Assembly (NCBI GenBank): GCA_963848675.1 | Contig: CAWKEY010000031.1 | Span: 124,001 to 188,000, forward strand | Origin: CAWKEY01 sp963848675 | Lineage (GTDB): Bacteria; Pseudomonadota; Gammaproteobacteria; Methylococcales; Methylomonadaceae | DNA: 64,000 nt | Reading direction: 5' to 3' | Part shown: in pieces, positions 1 to 7,703 of the stretch | Position numbering within the stretch: the first letter of the stretch is position 1 | Layout: every line of letters starts with the position of its first letter | The notes under the pieces: generated by a model | Databases searched by the model: none | Told to the model about the DNA's origin: nothing | Seen by the model: only the letters and a program-made list of their open reading frames with translations | Program-made: the position numbers and the translations under genes

Positions 1-302
1 GTATCGGCGTGGTCGCGAAAAATGGTATCCTGATGCTGGATTCGGTGCATCGCTTTGAGGCGCAAGGTAAAAATCTTGCCGATGCCCTGGCTGAATCCGG
101 CAGGCGGCGATTGCGTCCGGTGTTGATGACGTCATTGGCTGCAGCGTTAGGTCTTTTGCCTTTGGCCTACGGCATCGGTGCCGGATCAGACATGCTTAAA
201 CCTTTGGCTATCGCGGTCATCGGGGCACTGACGCTATCCGTGCTGCTATCCCTGGTCGCAACACCGACGGTTTATTTTGTGATGCGGACCTTCGGAAAAT
301 AA
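1..302 (+). CDS. RND efflux transporter, C-terminal fragment (5' end outside window)
   Basis: This is the last 100 or so residues of an inner-membrane RND pump subunit of the AcrB/CusA type; the gene enters from the left edge in the frame starting at base 3. Visible are VVAKNGILMLD, typical of the helix TM11 region where conserved Lys/Asn residues follow, then the family motif RRRLRPVLMTSLAAALGLLPL and a last hydrophobic helix ending in a short basic tail. The family exports metals or drugs by proton antiport as a trimer with a periplasmic adaptor and an outer-membrane channel. Substrate cannot be told from this fragment, although the GIGAGSDMLKPLAIAVIGAL segment is common in heavy-metal (CusA/CzcA) members. 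Confidence 0.9.
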   Translation, partial: IGVVAKNGILMLDSVHRFEAQGKNLADALAESGRRRLRPVLMTSLAAALGLLPLAYGIGAGSDMLKPLAIAVIGALTLSVLLSLVATPTVYFVMRTFGK

Positions 303-693
303 TTCGATGGAACATAGTCTTGGCCGACAAGTTCACTTATTAACGGTGGATCTGGCTGTGTCACTGGCGCTGTCGCCACTCTGGAGGATACCTGGCTGAA
401 GTTGGATGCTCTTCAAAAGCTGCCCGAATTCTAGCGGCAAGCGTTGACAATTTTTGTTGTTGGCTCCACGCCGGCTTTTCGGTCTGTGGAATCTTTGATC
501 CTCGTGATGGGTGACCAGGGCTTGTTGATTTCCCTGGCCATTTTTTTGGCTTTCTCACCCAAGAGGGTCATCACCTTCGAAACGATGGTCCGGAGCTTCT
601 GTGCCGCAGGTATCGCCCGCGCTTGCAGGGCGTTGCCGATATTTTCGATGATGCTTGCCATGTTGTTTACACTTTAGATTATGGGAGCGTCAA
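303..693. other. 390-base gap with no convincing gene
   Basis: Between the RND gene and the convergent DUF190 gene I see no recognisable protein. The longest open stretch is on the minus strand at 431-661 (76 codons, N-terminus MASIIENIGNALQARAIPAA), without a clear ribosome binding site and with no family I recognise. A second minus-strand frame (361-558) overlaps it, so a frameshifted relic gene reading leftwards from 661 is possible. I found no strong hairpin terminator for either flanking gene. Confidence 0.4.
431..661 (-). CDS. Hypothetical small protein or gene relic
   Basis: A 76-codon reading frame with an ATG at 659-661 and a basic, helix-prone product (MASIIENIGNALQARAIPAA at the start, then LLGEKAKKMAREINKPW). 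No Shine-Dalgarno sequence precedes the ATG. The product matches no family I know. It may be the N-terminal half of a decayed gene that continues in another frame towards 361. Low confidence that it is expressed. Confidence 0.2.
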   Translation of the reverse strand: MASIIENIGNALQARAIPAAQKLRTIVSKVMTLLGEKAKKMAREINKPWSPITRIKDSTDRKAGVEPTTKIVNACR

Positions 694-1014
694 TTACAGG
701 TTTCTGAGATGGCTCGTAGCCGGCCAGCTCACGACATGCGACAAGCCCATATGATTTTGAAGATGATCGATTATGCTTTCAACCCGTTCAGGTAAGTCGT
801 AGAACTCGATTATCAGCGGCAAGTCCAGGGACAAATCCAACAGAGAGGCGGTACGAATCTCGCCATCTGGACCAAAACCCATAATTCCGCTTAACACCGT
901 AACACCCGAGACTCTCTCTTCCTCGTGCAAAAACGTGATGATCTTGTTGAGCTGATGTTCGGCTTCGCGCAGATAGATTCGCGCTACCGTAATAGATTGA
1001 GTTGCCATAACCAA
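694..1014 (-). CDS. DUF190 domain protein, CrcB-associated
   Basis: A 106-residue cytosolic protein of the DUF190 family. The family has a ferredoxin-like, PII-like fold and is often encoded next to CrcB fluoride channels, although its role there is not settled. Visible are the family features ITVARIYLREAEHQ at the N-terminus, the VSGVTVLSGIMGFGPDGEI segment and a C-terminal LIIEFYDLPERVESIIDHL stretch. The ORF overlaps the end of the upstream crcB-like gene by 31 bases; a start two codons later (MATQS) shortens this slightly. Overlap and order indicate co-transcription and translational coupling with crcB. A fluoride-related role is inferred from context. Confidence 0.85.
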   Translation of the reverse strand: MVMATQSITVARIYLREAEHQLNKIITFLHEEERVSGVTVLSGIMGFGPDGEIRTASLLDLSLDLPLIIEFYDLPERVESIIDHLQNHMGLSHVVSWPATSHLRNL

Positions 1015-1691
1015 TTCCCCACTAATGTGCCAAACCAGACCACCGCCACGCCGAACAGGGCGTTGATGGCGAAAATGCTCAGCAGTCCATGCAATTCAAG
1101 CCGGATTCCTGACAGCTTGAATGCCAGCCAAAGCGTTGACGAAATCGTCAGCACGCCGAGCAGAACAATGAGAACGACTGCCCGCAACTCGGGCGTGAAG
1201 TTCATCCGCAGTAATGCGAATTCCGCCAGCATAGCCAGCAAAAAGGCGGCGGCAAGCCCTAGCGCCAAATGTGCGTAAGGCAGTCCATGCCCCAGCCAGG
1301 GATAAATATCGTTCGTGAAGATCGTCCGTCCCCATATCAGTCCGAACCAAACCCCAGCCAGACAGAGTACAGCGCTCAAAAAGATGTTCAAAAAAGCCTT
1401 CAGGAGACTGCCTTCCTCGAATAAGTAAAGCGTTTCCAGCGCAAAGGTGGAAAAGGTGGTGTAGGCGCCCAGAAAACCGACCAGAATCGCCGCCCGGTAT
1501 TCCACGGATATAGCGAATCGTTGCAGCATCAGTTGTGTCAGCAAACCCATCAGGAACGAGCCGGATACATTCACGAACAAGGTGCCGTGCGGAAAACTGC
1601 GGCCCAATACGGCATAAATGCCGTTCGCCACGAGAAAGCGCGTCACCGCGCCCAAGGAACCGCCCAAGGCGATGGCAATCAGTTCTTTCAT
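984..1691 (-). CDS. crcB: CrcB/Fluc fluoride channel, tandem-fused form
   Basis: Fluoride export channel. The 235-residue protein is about twice the usual Fluc length (about 125). Residues 1-120 are a standard CrcB domain: GGSLGAVTRF in helix 1, GTLFVNVSGSFLMG in helix 2 with the conserved Asn, GFLGAYTTFSTF in helix 3 with the phenylalanine-box motif, and a fourth helix. Residues about 138-235 look like a second, degenerate copy that lacks helix 1: a helix 2-like segment, then ELRAVVLIVLLGVLTISST where GFLGAYTTFST would be, then a helix 4-like segment. Fluc channels work as antiparallel dimers. Seven helices would put the second half upside down, giving a single-chain pseudo-dimer. The gene is followed by an overlapping DUF190 gene. 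The topology is inferred by eye. Confidence 0.85.
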   Translation of the reverse strand: MKELIAIALGGSLGAVTRFLVANGIYAVLGRSFPHGTLFVNVSGSFLMGLLTQLMLQRFAISVEYRAAILVGFLGAYTTFSTFALETLYLFEEGSLLKAFLNIFLSAVLCLAGVWFGLIWGRTIFTNDIYPWLGHGLPYAHLALGLAAAFLLAMLAEFALLRMNFTPELRAVVLIVLLGVLTISSTLWLAFKLSGIRLELHGLLSIFAINALFGVAVVWFGTLVGNWLWQLNLLR

Positions 1692-1773
1692 AAGTTATCC
1701 CGCATCATAGGGTTCAGCCTCGAACGCCGCAGTAAATAGTTTCCACCCAAATATACAGCTGAAATCACGGGGG

Positions 1774-2067
1774 TCAACTTAACAATTTCAATACCAGCAC
1801 CAGACCGGAGAACGCCAGAAACACCGCAATAGGCGGTAATGTCAATAGCAATACTTTGCGGTAAAAGGCAAAATCGATATGGGCGTGGTGTTGGACGATT
1901 TGTAGCAGGTTGATGGCGGGCGAAATCGGCAGCAGCACGAACAGTACATCGACAAATTCGTATCCGGACAGCAGTAAAAGAGGCGTGCCGGACAGTAAAA
2001 CGCCGGCCCCGAACAGGGACTGAATGACGGATGTGACGGCGACGGTAAGCATGATTTCGAGCGGCAT
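1774..2067 (-). pseudogene. Truncated TauE/SafE (TSUP) family permease
   Basis: A 97-residue, very hydrophobic product resembling the N-terminal third of the TauE/SafE sulfite/sulfonate exporter family (usually about 250 residues in two repeats). The N-terminal segment TSVIQSLFGAGVLLSGTPLLLL has the family's Gly-rich first helix pair and PISPAINLLQIVQ the following one. The frame stops after three or so helices and the crcB start codon lies 80 bases downstream, so there is no room for the second repeat. It is either a decayed remnant or a genuine half-size protein; I favour a remnant. Confidence 0.55.
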
Positions 2068-2550
2068 TAATGTTCCCTGTTGTGATACATCGATGACTGC
2101 GGGGTCAGGCGCTTGATCAGGTGAGGTTTTAAGCGGAACCGCATTTAACCGCTGACTGCTTTTCCGATTGCGAAGCGATACTATTAAAATGTTTTTTGTT
2201 TTACAAACTTTTTCGAACGTAGAGCAGCCATCTTATCACTGCGGCCGACTAACGGCAGCTCGGTGATCGTTAGCAGCAAAAATTGAAAAGGCGCTGTTGA
2301 CCAGTCATGCGCTTGAAAGTGGCGACAGTCTTTTGGTGGCCGTGAACGGCTATTGGATATAATGAGCAACAGGGCGCGGCTGAGATCGTTGCATGATAAT
2401 CATGTGGGTCATGCGGTAACAAGCGCAGCCCTTTCGCCACGAATGGGATCAATAGATTACCTTTCATTCTGAGCTTGTTGAAGGATTTAATTAGCGCTTG
2501 CTTGGTTCTGAATTACAATTTTAACTTTACCCAACCTGGATACAAAACCT
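2068..2550. other. Intergenic region upstream of tupA
   Basis: A stretch of 480 bases with no supported gene. It should contain the promoter of tupA. A perfect minus-10 hexamer TATAAT is at 2358-2363, but no good minus-35 sits at the right distance. At 2468-2480 the sequence GAGCTTGTTGAAG is a variant of a short repeat motif (GAGCCTGTCGAA type) that recurs on the far side of tupA at 3411-3422. No riboswitch or ModE-like palindrome was recognised. Confidence 0.4.
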
Positions 2551-3354
2551 ATGAAAAAACCGATTCTTGCTTTGCTATTCAGCCTTTTGCTGAATTTTTC
2601 AGCGGCCTCTGCCGGAGAGGTTTTACGACTGTCCACAACCACCAGTACGGAAAATTCGGGTTTGCTTGCGGTATTAAATCCGCCCTTTGAGAAAACCAAT
2701 GGGATCAAAATCGATATTATCGCCGTAGGCAGCGGGAAGGCCCTGAAGCTGGGAGAGAATGGCGACGTCGACGTGATGTTTGTACATGCCCCTGAAGCCG
2801 AAGAAAAACTGGTTGCCGGCGGTTTCGGCGTTGATCGCGTTGCTGTCATGCACAATGATTTTGTGATTGCCGGGCCTAAAGCCGATCCAGCAGGGATTAA
2901 AGCGTCCGTCGGCATAGAGGAAGCCATGAAAAAAATCAGCACGGGCAGTGCCGCTTTTATTTCCAGAGGAGACGATTCGGGCACTCATAAAAAGGAATTG
3001 GAAGTATGGAAAAAAGCCGGGATTTCACCTCAAGGCGACTGGTATGTATCGGCGGGGCAGGGCATGGGCGCGGTCTTGCGGATGGCCGATGACAAACTGG
3101 CGTATACCTTGACGGATCGCGGCACTTTCCTGTCGTACAAGGATAAAACCGAACTGATTGTATTATTCGAAGGTGATAAAACCCTGCTTAATCCGTATCA
3201 TCTCATAGCGGTCAATCCCGCGCGTCATGTCCACGTCAACTATGAACTGGCCAAAAAATATATCCAATATGTGACGGGGCCCGAAGGCCAGTCTATTATT
3301 GCGCAGTTCAAAAAAGACGGTCAGCAGTTGTTTTATCCCGATGCGCTCAAGTAA
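2551..3354 (+). CDS. tupA: Tungstate ABC transporter, periplasmic binding protein
   Basis: Periplasmic protein that captures tungstate for import. The 267 residues begin with a signal peptide (basic MKKP, hydrophobic core, cleavage near ASA-GE at about residue 21). The TupA signature TTTS follows at residues 29-32 (LSTTTSTENSG), which forms part of the oxyanion site and separates TupA from the molybdate protein ModA. Also typical are SRGDDSGTHKKE around residues 145-157 and GQGMGAVLRMA. Length fits the family. In most genomes tupA, tupB and tupC are adjacent. Here tupC is 300 bases downstream, but the permease tupB lies at 25641. Expression is probably metal-controlled, but no operator was recognised. 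Confidence 0.93.
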   Translation: MKKPILALLFSLLLNFSAASAGEVLRLSTTTSTENSGLLAVLNPPFEKTNGIKIDIIAVGSGKALKLGENGDVDVMFVHAPEAEEKLVAGGFGVDRVAVMHNDFVIAGPKADPAGIKASVGIEEAMKKISTGSAAFISRGDDSGTHKKELEVWKKAGISPQGDWYVSAGQGMGAVLRMADDKLAYTLTDRGTFLSYKDKTELIVLFEGDKTLLNPYHLIAVNPARHVHVNYELAKKYIQYVTGPEGQSIIAQFKKDGQQLFYPDALK

Positions 3355-3654
3355 TTCTCGACTTAATGCCTTATGGGAGCCTTCACAAATCGCATTATCT
3401 GTCCGTGCCGAGCCTGTCGAAACATGAGAGGATGCTGTTAGAGGCTCTACCATTGTCAGCAAGAAGCTGCACGCTATTAAACGCACGAAAGATAAAACCA
3501 TTGAAAAAACTCGACGAACTGGAAAAAGACAGCAGATTAGTGTGGTGGGGGCTGGTGGTGTCGGCAATCAATCGCCTGCGCAGCGGTTACGGACATACAC
3601 CTGCGCCCACGCCGGCATAAATTATAAATCTGGAAAGATGAGGACGCCGGCTAC
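3355..3654. other. tupA-tupC gap with a short repeat motif
   Basis: Three hundred bases in the place where tupB would usually be. No trace of a permease is visible. At 3411-3422 the sequence GAGCCTGTCGAA, within CCGTGCCGAGCCTGTCGAAA, is a variant of a short interspersed motif common in proteobacterial and other genomes. The second half can encode a small basic protein (see 3501-3620). No strong terminator was found, so read-through from tupA into tupC is possible. Confidence 0.4.
3501..3620 (+). CDS. Possible small protein between tupA and tupC
   Basis: From a TTG at 3501 the frame encodes about 39 residues with a charged N-terminus (KKLDELEKDSRLVWWG), a short hydrophobic stretch and a tail rich in Pro/Ala/Thr. 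The same frame is open upstream to an ATG at 3366, but that part crosses the GAGCCTGTCGAA repeat and looks non-coding. The ribosome binding site is weak and I recognise no family. It could be a small accessory protein or chance. Confidence 0.25.
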   Translation: MKKLDELEKDSRLVWWGLVVSAINRLRSGYGHTPAPTPA

Positions 3655-4644
3655 ATGATCCCTGCTTATCAATTGCAAGATGTTCGTTTTCTTTATGGTA
3701 AGAAAACTGCGCTGTCTTTACCGGCATTGACTATTGATCCGGGCAAGATCACCGCGCTGATTGGCCCTAACGGCTGCGGAAAAAGTACACTCCTGCATTT
3801 GCTGGCCTGTTTGGAAACGCCTGCCGCAGGCGAAATAACCTGTTTTGGTGAGCGGGTTCAGCGCAGTGGCATGCTTGTCTTGCGCAAACGCATTGGCTTT
3901 CTGCCGCAAAAACCGTACATGCTGAAAGGGACTGTGCTGGATAATCTTAAGCTGGCGTTGAAGCTGCATGGGATGCCGAAAAATGCATGGCAAAAAAGCA
4001 TTGATGCTGTTCTGGAGCGGCTGGACATTATCCATCTGGTCCCGGAACAGGCGGCTACGTTATCCGGCGGTGAACTGCAAAAAGCCGCGCTGGCGCGCGC
4101 GATAATCACCCAGCCGGAAGTGTTGCTGCTGGATGAACCGTTCACTTTCCTGGATCAGGCCAGCAACCCACTGCTGGAGCAATTGATTGCAAGCTATGTA
4201 ACAGAAAGCCGCGGTACGCTCATCTTCAGCACGCATAACCGTTTACAAGGCCTGGCCCTAGCCGATGAAGTGATTTCTCTGGTGCAGGGAGAGCTGATTA
4301 AATCGCCGCTGATTAATTTGTTTCATGGCCATGCGCAGCAGCGTATCTTTGACACCGGCAACATAAAAATCATGCTCGCCGGTGACGTTTCAAGTTGTCA
4401 CCATGTGTCTATTGATCCGCATGAAATAGTGCTGTCAAGAGTGCCGCTGATTTCCAGTATGCGCAATCAGTTTCATGGCCGGGTCACAACCGTTGCAGAA
4501 GAAGCGAGCAAGGTCAGAGTGGTGGTTAACGCGGGTGAAATTTTTCAAGTATTGATTACCGGTGAAGCGCTGGATGATCTGGATCTCAAGCTGGGCGATG
4601 CGCTATGGGTCAATTTTAAATCCAATTCTGTGGTGGCTTTTTAG
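3655..4644 (+). CDS. tupC: Tungstate ABC transporter, ATP-binding protein
   Basis: Cytoplasmic ATPase that powers tungstate import with TupA and TupB. In the 329 residues the Walker A motif GPNGCGKST is at 37-45, the Q-loop is in GFLPQKPYML, the ABC signature LSGGE is at about 136-140, Walker B LLLDEP is near 157-162 and the switch His is in STHNR. Residues from about 265 to the end resemble a TOBE-type domain (FHGRVTTVAEEASKVRVVV), which in related molybdate and tungstate ATPases binds the oxyanion and can regulate transport. The start ATG follows the AGATGAGG region. The gene lacks an adjacent permease; its partner is probably tupB at 25641. Confidence 0.88.
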   Translation: MIPAYQLQDVRFLYGKKTALSLPALTIDPGKITALIGPNGCGKSTLLHLLACLETPAAGEITCFGERVQRSGMLVLRKRIGFLPQKPYMLKGTVLDNLKLALKLHGMPKNAWQKSIDAVLERLDIIHLVPEQAATLSGGELQKAALARAIITQPEVLLLDEPFTFLDQASNPLLEQLIASYVTESRGTLIFSTHNRLQGLALADEVISLVQGELIKSPLINLFHGHAQQRIFDTGNIKIMLAGDVSSCHHVSIDPHEIVLSRVPLISSMRNQFHGRVTTVAEEASKVRVVVNAGEIFQVLITGEALDDLDLKLGDALWVNFKSNSVVAF

Positions 4645-4785
4645 AAGTTCCATGGCCACTTCATTTGTCCCCGAGTCATGAAAATACAACATATGCGGGA
4701 TTTCAGTTAAAATCTTTGATAGTTATTCATGCTACCGGGCCAAATCTGGCTTTGTGGTTACCGGCCATTTAATAAATATCGCATC

Positions 4786-4932
4786 ATGACAAACTTTCGA
4801 TTATTCCTGATTCTACTGCTGAGCTGGCTTGTGACCGGCTGCGGACAACCGGGGCCGCTTTACTTGCCCGGCACTAAAGCGCCGATCCATGTTGAACCCG
4901 AGCCTAAACCCGAATCCGAAAAAGACCGATAA
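4786..4932 (+). CDS. lptM: LptM-like small lipoprotein
   Basis: A 48-residue lipoprotein. I chose the ATG at 4786 because it gives a normal lipoprotein signal: MTNFRLFLILLLSWLVTGCG with lipobox VTGC. The following GQPGPLYLP is the hallmark of the LptM/YifL family, which in Escherichia coli binds the outer-membrane LPS translocon LptD/LptE and helps its oxidative maturation. The acidic, proline-rich tail is variable. It sits just before lysA-dapF, as yifL does before dapF in enterobacteria, with only 2 bases to the lysA start. Confidence 0.85.
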   Translation: MTNFRLFLILLLSWLVTGCGQPGPLYLPGTKAPIHVEPEPKPESEKDR

Positions 4933-4934
4933 CC

Positions 4935-6182
4935 ATGGATTATTTTAATTATCGCAACGACGAACTGTACGCTGAGGATGTCGCCGTGCAGGACATCGTC
5001 TATCAATACGGCAGCCCCTGTTACCTTTATTCCAGAGCGACAGTGGAGCGGCACTGGCATGCCTTTGACGCGGCTTTTGGCCAGCATCCGCATTTAATCT
5101 GCTATGCCGTCAAAGCCAATTCCAATATTGCCATTCTGAATGTGCTGGCGCGCCTGGGCTCGGGTTTTGACATCGTCTCGCAGGGCGAGATGGCGCGCGT
5201 ACTGGCAGCCGGCGGCGATGCCAAAAAAATCGTTTTTTCCGGCGTTGGCAAACGTGAAGATGAAATCCTGGCCGCGCTAAAAATCGGCATCCGCTGTTTT
5301 AATATCGAAGTCAGCGGCGAACTCGACCGGATTAACCGGCTGGCAAGCCAGCTGGGCGTGGTCGCGCCGGTTTCGTTCCGGGTTAATCCTGATGTTGATG
5401 CCAATACGCATCCTTATATTTCGACCGGGTTAAAAGAAAACAAATTTGGCATTGACATCGAGCAGGCGCTCAATGAATACCGCCGTGCGGCTGCGCTGCC
5501 TCATATCGAGGTGATCGGCATCGATTGTCATATTGGCTCGCAACTGACCGAAACCCGGCCTTTTCTCGATGCACTGGATCGTGTGCTGGCGCTGGTTGCG
5601 AGCCTTAAGGCCGAAGGCATAAACTTGCAGCATCTGGATCTGGGCGGCGGCCTAGGCATTCGCTATAAAGATGAGCAGCCGCCTGAACCGGCTGACTATA
5701 TTAAAGAGGTTCTGGAGCGCCTGGGGGAGAACGATTTTGAAGTTCTGGTGGAGCCGGGGCGCGCCATTGTCGGCAATGCCGGCATTCTGGTAACTCAGGT
5801 AGAGTATCTCAAACCCACGGCCAACAAAAATTTTGCCATCGTCGATGCAGCCATGAATGATCTGGTAAGGCCTTCTTTGTACAGCGCCTGGCAGGCGATT
5901 ATTCCGGTCAACAAGAAAACGGATGCTCCTGAAATAACCTGGGACATCGTTGGTCCGGTTTGTGAAACCGGCGATTTTTTGGGAAAGGACCGGGTGCTTA
6001 AAATTGTGCAAGGCGATTTATTGGCGATACGTTCCTCCGGCGCATATGGCTTTTCCATGAGTTCGAACTATAATTCCAGGCCGCGTGTTGCTGAATTAAT
6101 GGTTGACGGCAGCCATGTCCATTTAATCAGGGCCAGAGAGACCATTGAGCAACTTTGGGCTGGCGAGCAATTGCTGCCCTAG
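4935..6182 (+). CDS. lysA: Diaminopimelate decarboxylase
   Basis: PLP enzyme converting meso-diaminopimelate to lysine, the last step of lysine synthesis. The 415 residues match the family. The PLP Schiff-base lysine is Lys60 in CYAVKANSN, HIGSQ starts at His199, the glycine-rich phosphate-binding loop is LDLGGGLGIRY, followed by EPGRAIVGNAG, and the active-site cysteine from the partner subunit is Cys343 in GPVCETGD. It lies between lptM and dapF, whose product makes its substrate, so the two probably form one transcript. Confidence 0.97.
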   Translation: MDYFNYRNDELYAEDVAVQDIVYQYGSPCYLYSRATVERHWHAFDAAFGQHPHLICYAVKANSNIAILNVLARLGSGFDIVSQGEMARVLAAGGDAKKIVFSGVGKREDEILAALKIGIRCFNIEVSGELDRINRLASQLGVVAPVSFRVNPDVDANTHPYISTGLKENKFGIDIEQALNEYRRAAALPHIEVIGIDCHIGSQLTETRPFLDALDRVLALVASLKAEGINLQHLDLGGGLGIRYKDEQPPEPADYIKEVLERLGENDFEVLVEPGRAIVGNAGILVTQVEYLKPTANKNFAIVDAAMNDLVRPSLYSAWQAIIPVNKKTDAPEITWDIVGPVCETGDFLGKDRVLKIVQGDLLAIRSSGAYGFSMSSNYNSRPRVAELMVDGSHVHLIRARETIEQLWAGEQLLP

Positions 6183-6195
6183 CACTTATTAAGAC

Positions 6196-7023
6196 ATGAT
6201 CAACTTTACTAAAATGCACGGGCTGGGCAATGATTTTGTTGTCATAGATGCCATTCATCAAGACATTGCACTTACGGCTGAACAGATCAAAGCGCTATCT
6301 GACCGTCATTTCGGCATTGGCTTTGACCAGCTGTTACTGGTTGAAAAGCCGGTCAGCGCTAATGCCGATTTCAAATACCGAATTTTTAATGCCGATGGCG
6401 GTGAAGTCGCCCAGTGCGGCAACGGCGCACGCTGCTTTGCCCGTTTTGTGCGCGACAAGAAGCTTAGCGGTAAAAACGAAATCCGCGTCGATACCGATTC
6501 CGGCCAGCTACTGCTGTGCTTTGATGCCGACGGCCAGATTACCGTCAACATGGGTGCGCCCCGGCATCAGCCGGCTGAAATCCCGCTGCTGGCAGAGCGG
6601 GAGGCGCGCTTTTATACCGCCACCGTCAATGGCATTGAAAAAGCCTTTGGTGCCGTGTCGATGGGCAATCCTCATGCCGTGATTCAGGTGAACGACATTA
6701 AAACGGCCCAGGTTGCCGAGACGGGCAGGGCATTGGAAAGCCATCCGGTTTTTCCTGAACGCGCCAATATCGGCTTTATGCAGGTCACTGATCGCAGTCA
6801 CATCAAGCTGCGCGTGTTTGAGCGTGGCGCCGCTGAAACCCTGGCTTGCGGCAGCGGAGCCTGTGCCGCCGTGGTGATCGGCATTGAGCAGAACCTGCTG
6901 GATCGGGATGTCTGTGTTGAGCTGCCGGGCGGCGAGCTGAAAATAAGCTGGGCTGGCCGCGGTGAGCCGGTGTTCATGACCGGCCCGGCCGTCTCTGTGT
7001 TTGATGGGAGCATACATTTATGA
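6196..7023 (+). CDS. dapF: Diaminopimelate epimerase
   Basis: Cofactor-free racemase interconverting LL- and meso-diaminopimelate for lysine and peptidoglycan synthesis. Both catalytic cysteines are visible: Cys74 in QCGNGARCF and Cys218 in LACGSGACA. The N-terminus MINFTKMHGLGNDFVV is diagnostic and 275 residues is the usual size. The stop overlaps the start of the next gene by 4 bases (ATGA), indicating translational coupling with DUF484. Confidence 0.97.
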   Translation: MINFTKMHGLGNDFVVIDAIHQDIALTAEQIKALSDRHFGIGFDQLLLVEKPVSANADFKYRIFNADGGEVAQCGNGARCFARFVRDKKLSGKNEIRVDTDSGQLLLCFDADGQITVNMGAPRHQPAEIPLLAEREARFYTATVNGIEKAFGAVSMGNPHAVIQVNDIKTAQVAETGRALESHPVFPERANIGFMQVTDRSHIKLRVFERGAAETLACGSGACAAVVIGIEQNLLDRDVCVELPGGELKISWAGRGEPVFMTGPAVSVFDGSIHL

Positions 7024-7703
7024 ATGAACAACAGTCAGCATTAACAGCCGAAGCCGTTGAAGCCTATCTACAGCAGCACCCTGAATTTTTCAATGAACAT
7101 TTGAATCTGCTGGAAAAAATGAGCATTCCGCATCCCTGTGGCGATGCCGTTTCCTTGATTTTAAAACAGCTGGAAATATTCCGCAGTAAGCATCATGAAC
7201 AGGAAAGTCAACTGACCGCGCTCATTGAAATAGCCCGCGAGAACGATACTTCGGTCAACCGTATGCACAAGCTCAGCCTGGCTCTGCTGGACGCAGCGAC
7301 TTTGGAGGAAGCAATTGCCAATCTCGATCTGGTCTTGTCAGAATATTTTCTCACTGACTTTGTTGCGGTACGCATCATCAAGCATAATCCCGGTTCAGCA
7401 CTCGCCAATCTGTTTATCGAGCCGGACAGTGAAGCTTTGAAAGCATTCAGCAAGGAACTCGGCAGTAGCCAGCCGCAATGCGGACGGCCCACGTTAGCCC
7501 AGGCAAAAGTGCTGTTTGGGGATGCCGCGCTGGAAGTTAAATCCTGCGCCATCATTCCCATGCGCTTTACCGAGCTGGATGGTCTGCTGGCCATCGGCAG
7601 CCGGCAGGAGGGCCGTTTTCATTACAGCATGGGGCATCTGTTTTTAACGCAGATGGCCGAGCTGATAGGTACCCGGCTGATTTCGTTATTAAAGCAACAC
7701 TAA
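7020..7703 (+). CDS. DUF484 family protein (GAF-like)
   Basis: A 227-residue cytosolic protein of the DUF484 family, found between dapF and xerC in many gammaproteobacteria. The N-terminal part has the family motif VEAYLQQHPEFFNEHLNLLEKM, followed by a predicted coiled coil and then a GAF-like domain ending in GLLAIGSRQEGRFHYSMG. The molecular function is unknown. The start overlaps dapF by 4 bases and the stop overlaps xerC by 1 base, so it belongs to one coupled unit. Confidence 0.9.
   Translation: MNEQQSALTAEAVEAYLQQHPEFFNEHLNLLEKMSIPHPCGDAVSLILKQLEIFRSKHHEQESQLTALIEIARENDTSVNRMHKLSLALLDAATLEEAIANLDLVLSEYFLTDFVAVRIIKHNPGSALANLFIEPDSEALKAFSKELGSSQPQCGRPTLAQAKVLFGDAALEVKSCAIIPMRFTELDGLLAIGSRQEGRFHYSMGHLFLTQMAELIGTRLISLLKQH

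Noticed and set aside
1692..1773. Fluoride riboswitch upstream of crcB
   Set aside because: I looked for the crcB-motif consensus on the minus strand; GAGGCTGA and ATGATG are present but not in the required pseudoknot arrangement.
2358..2363. TATAAT as tupA promoter
   Set aside because: No acceptable minus-35 at 16-19 bases; it is 190 bases from the gene, so it was not listed as a promoter.
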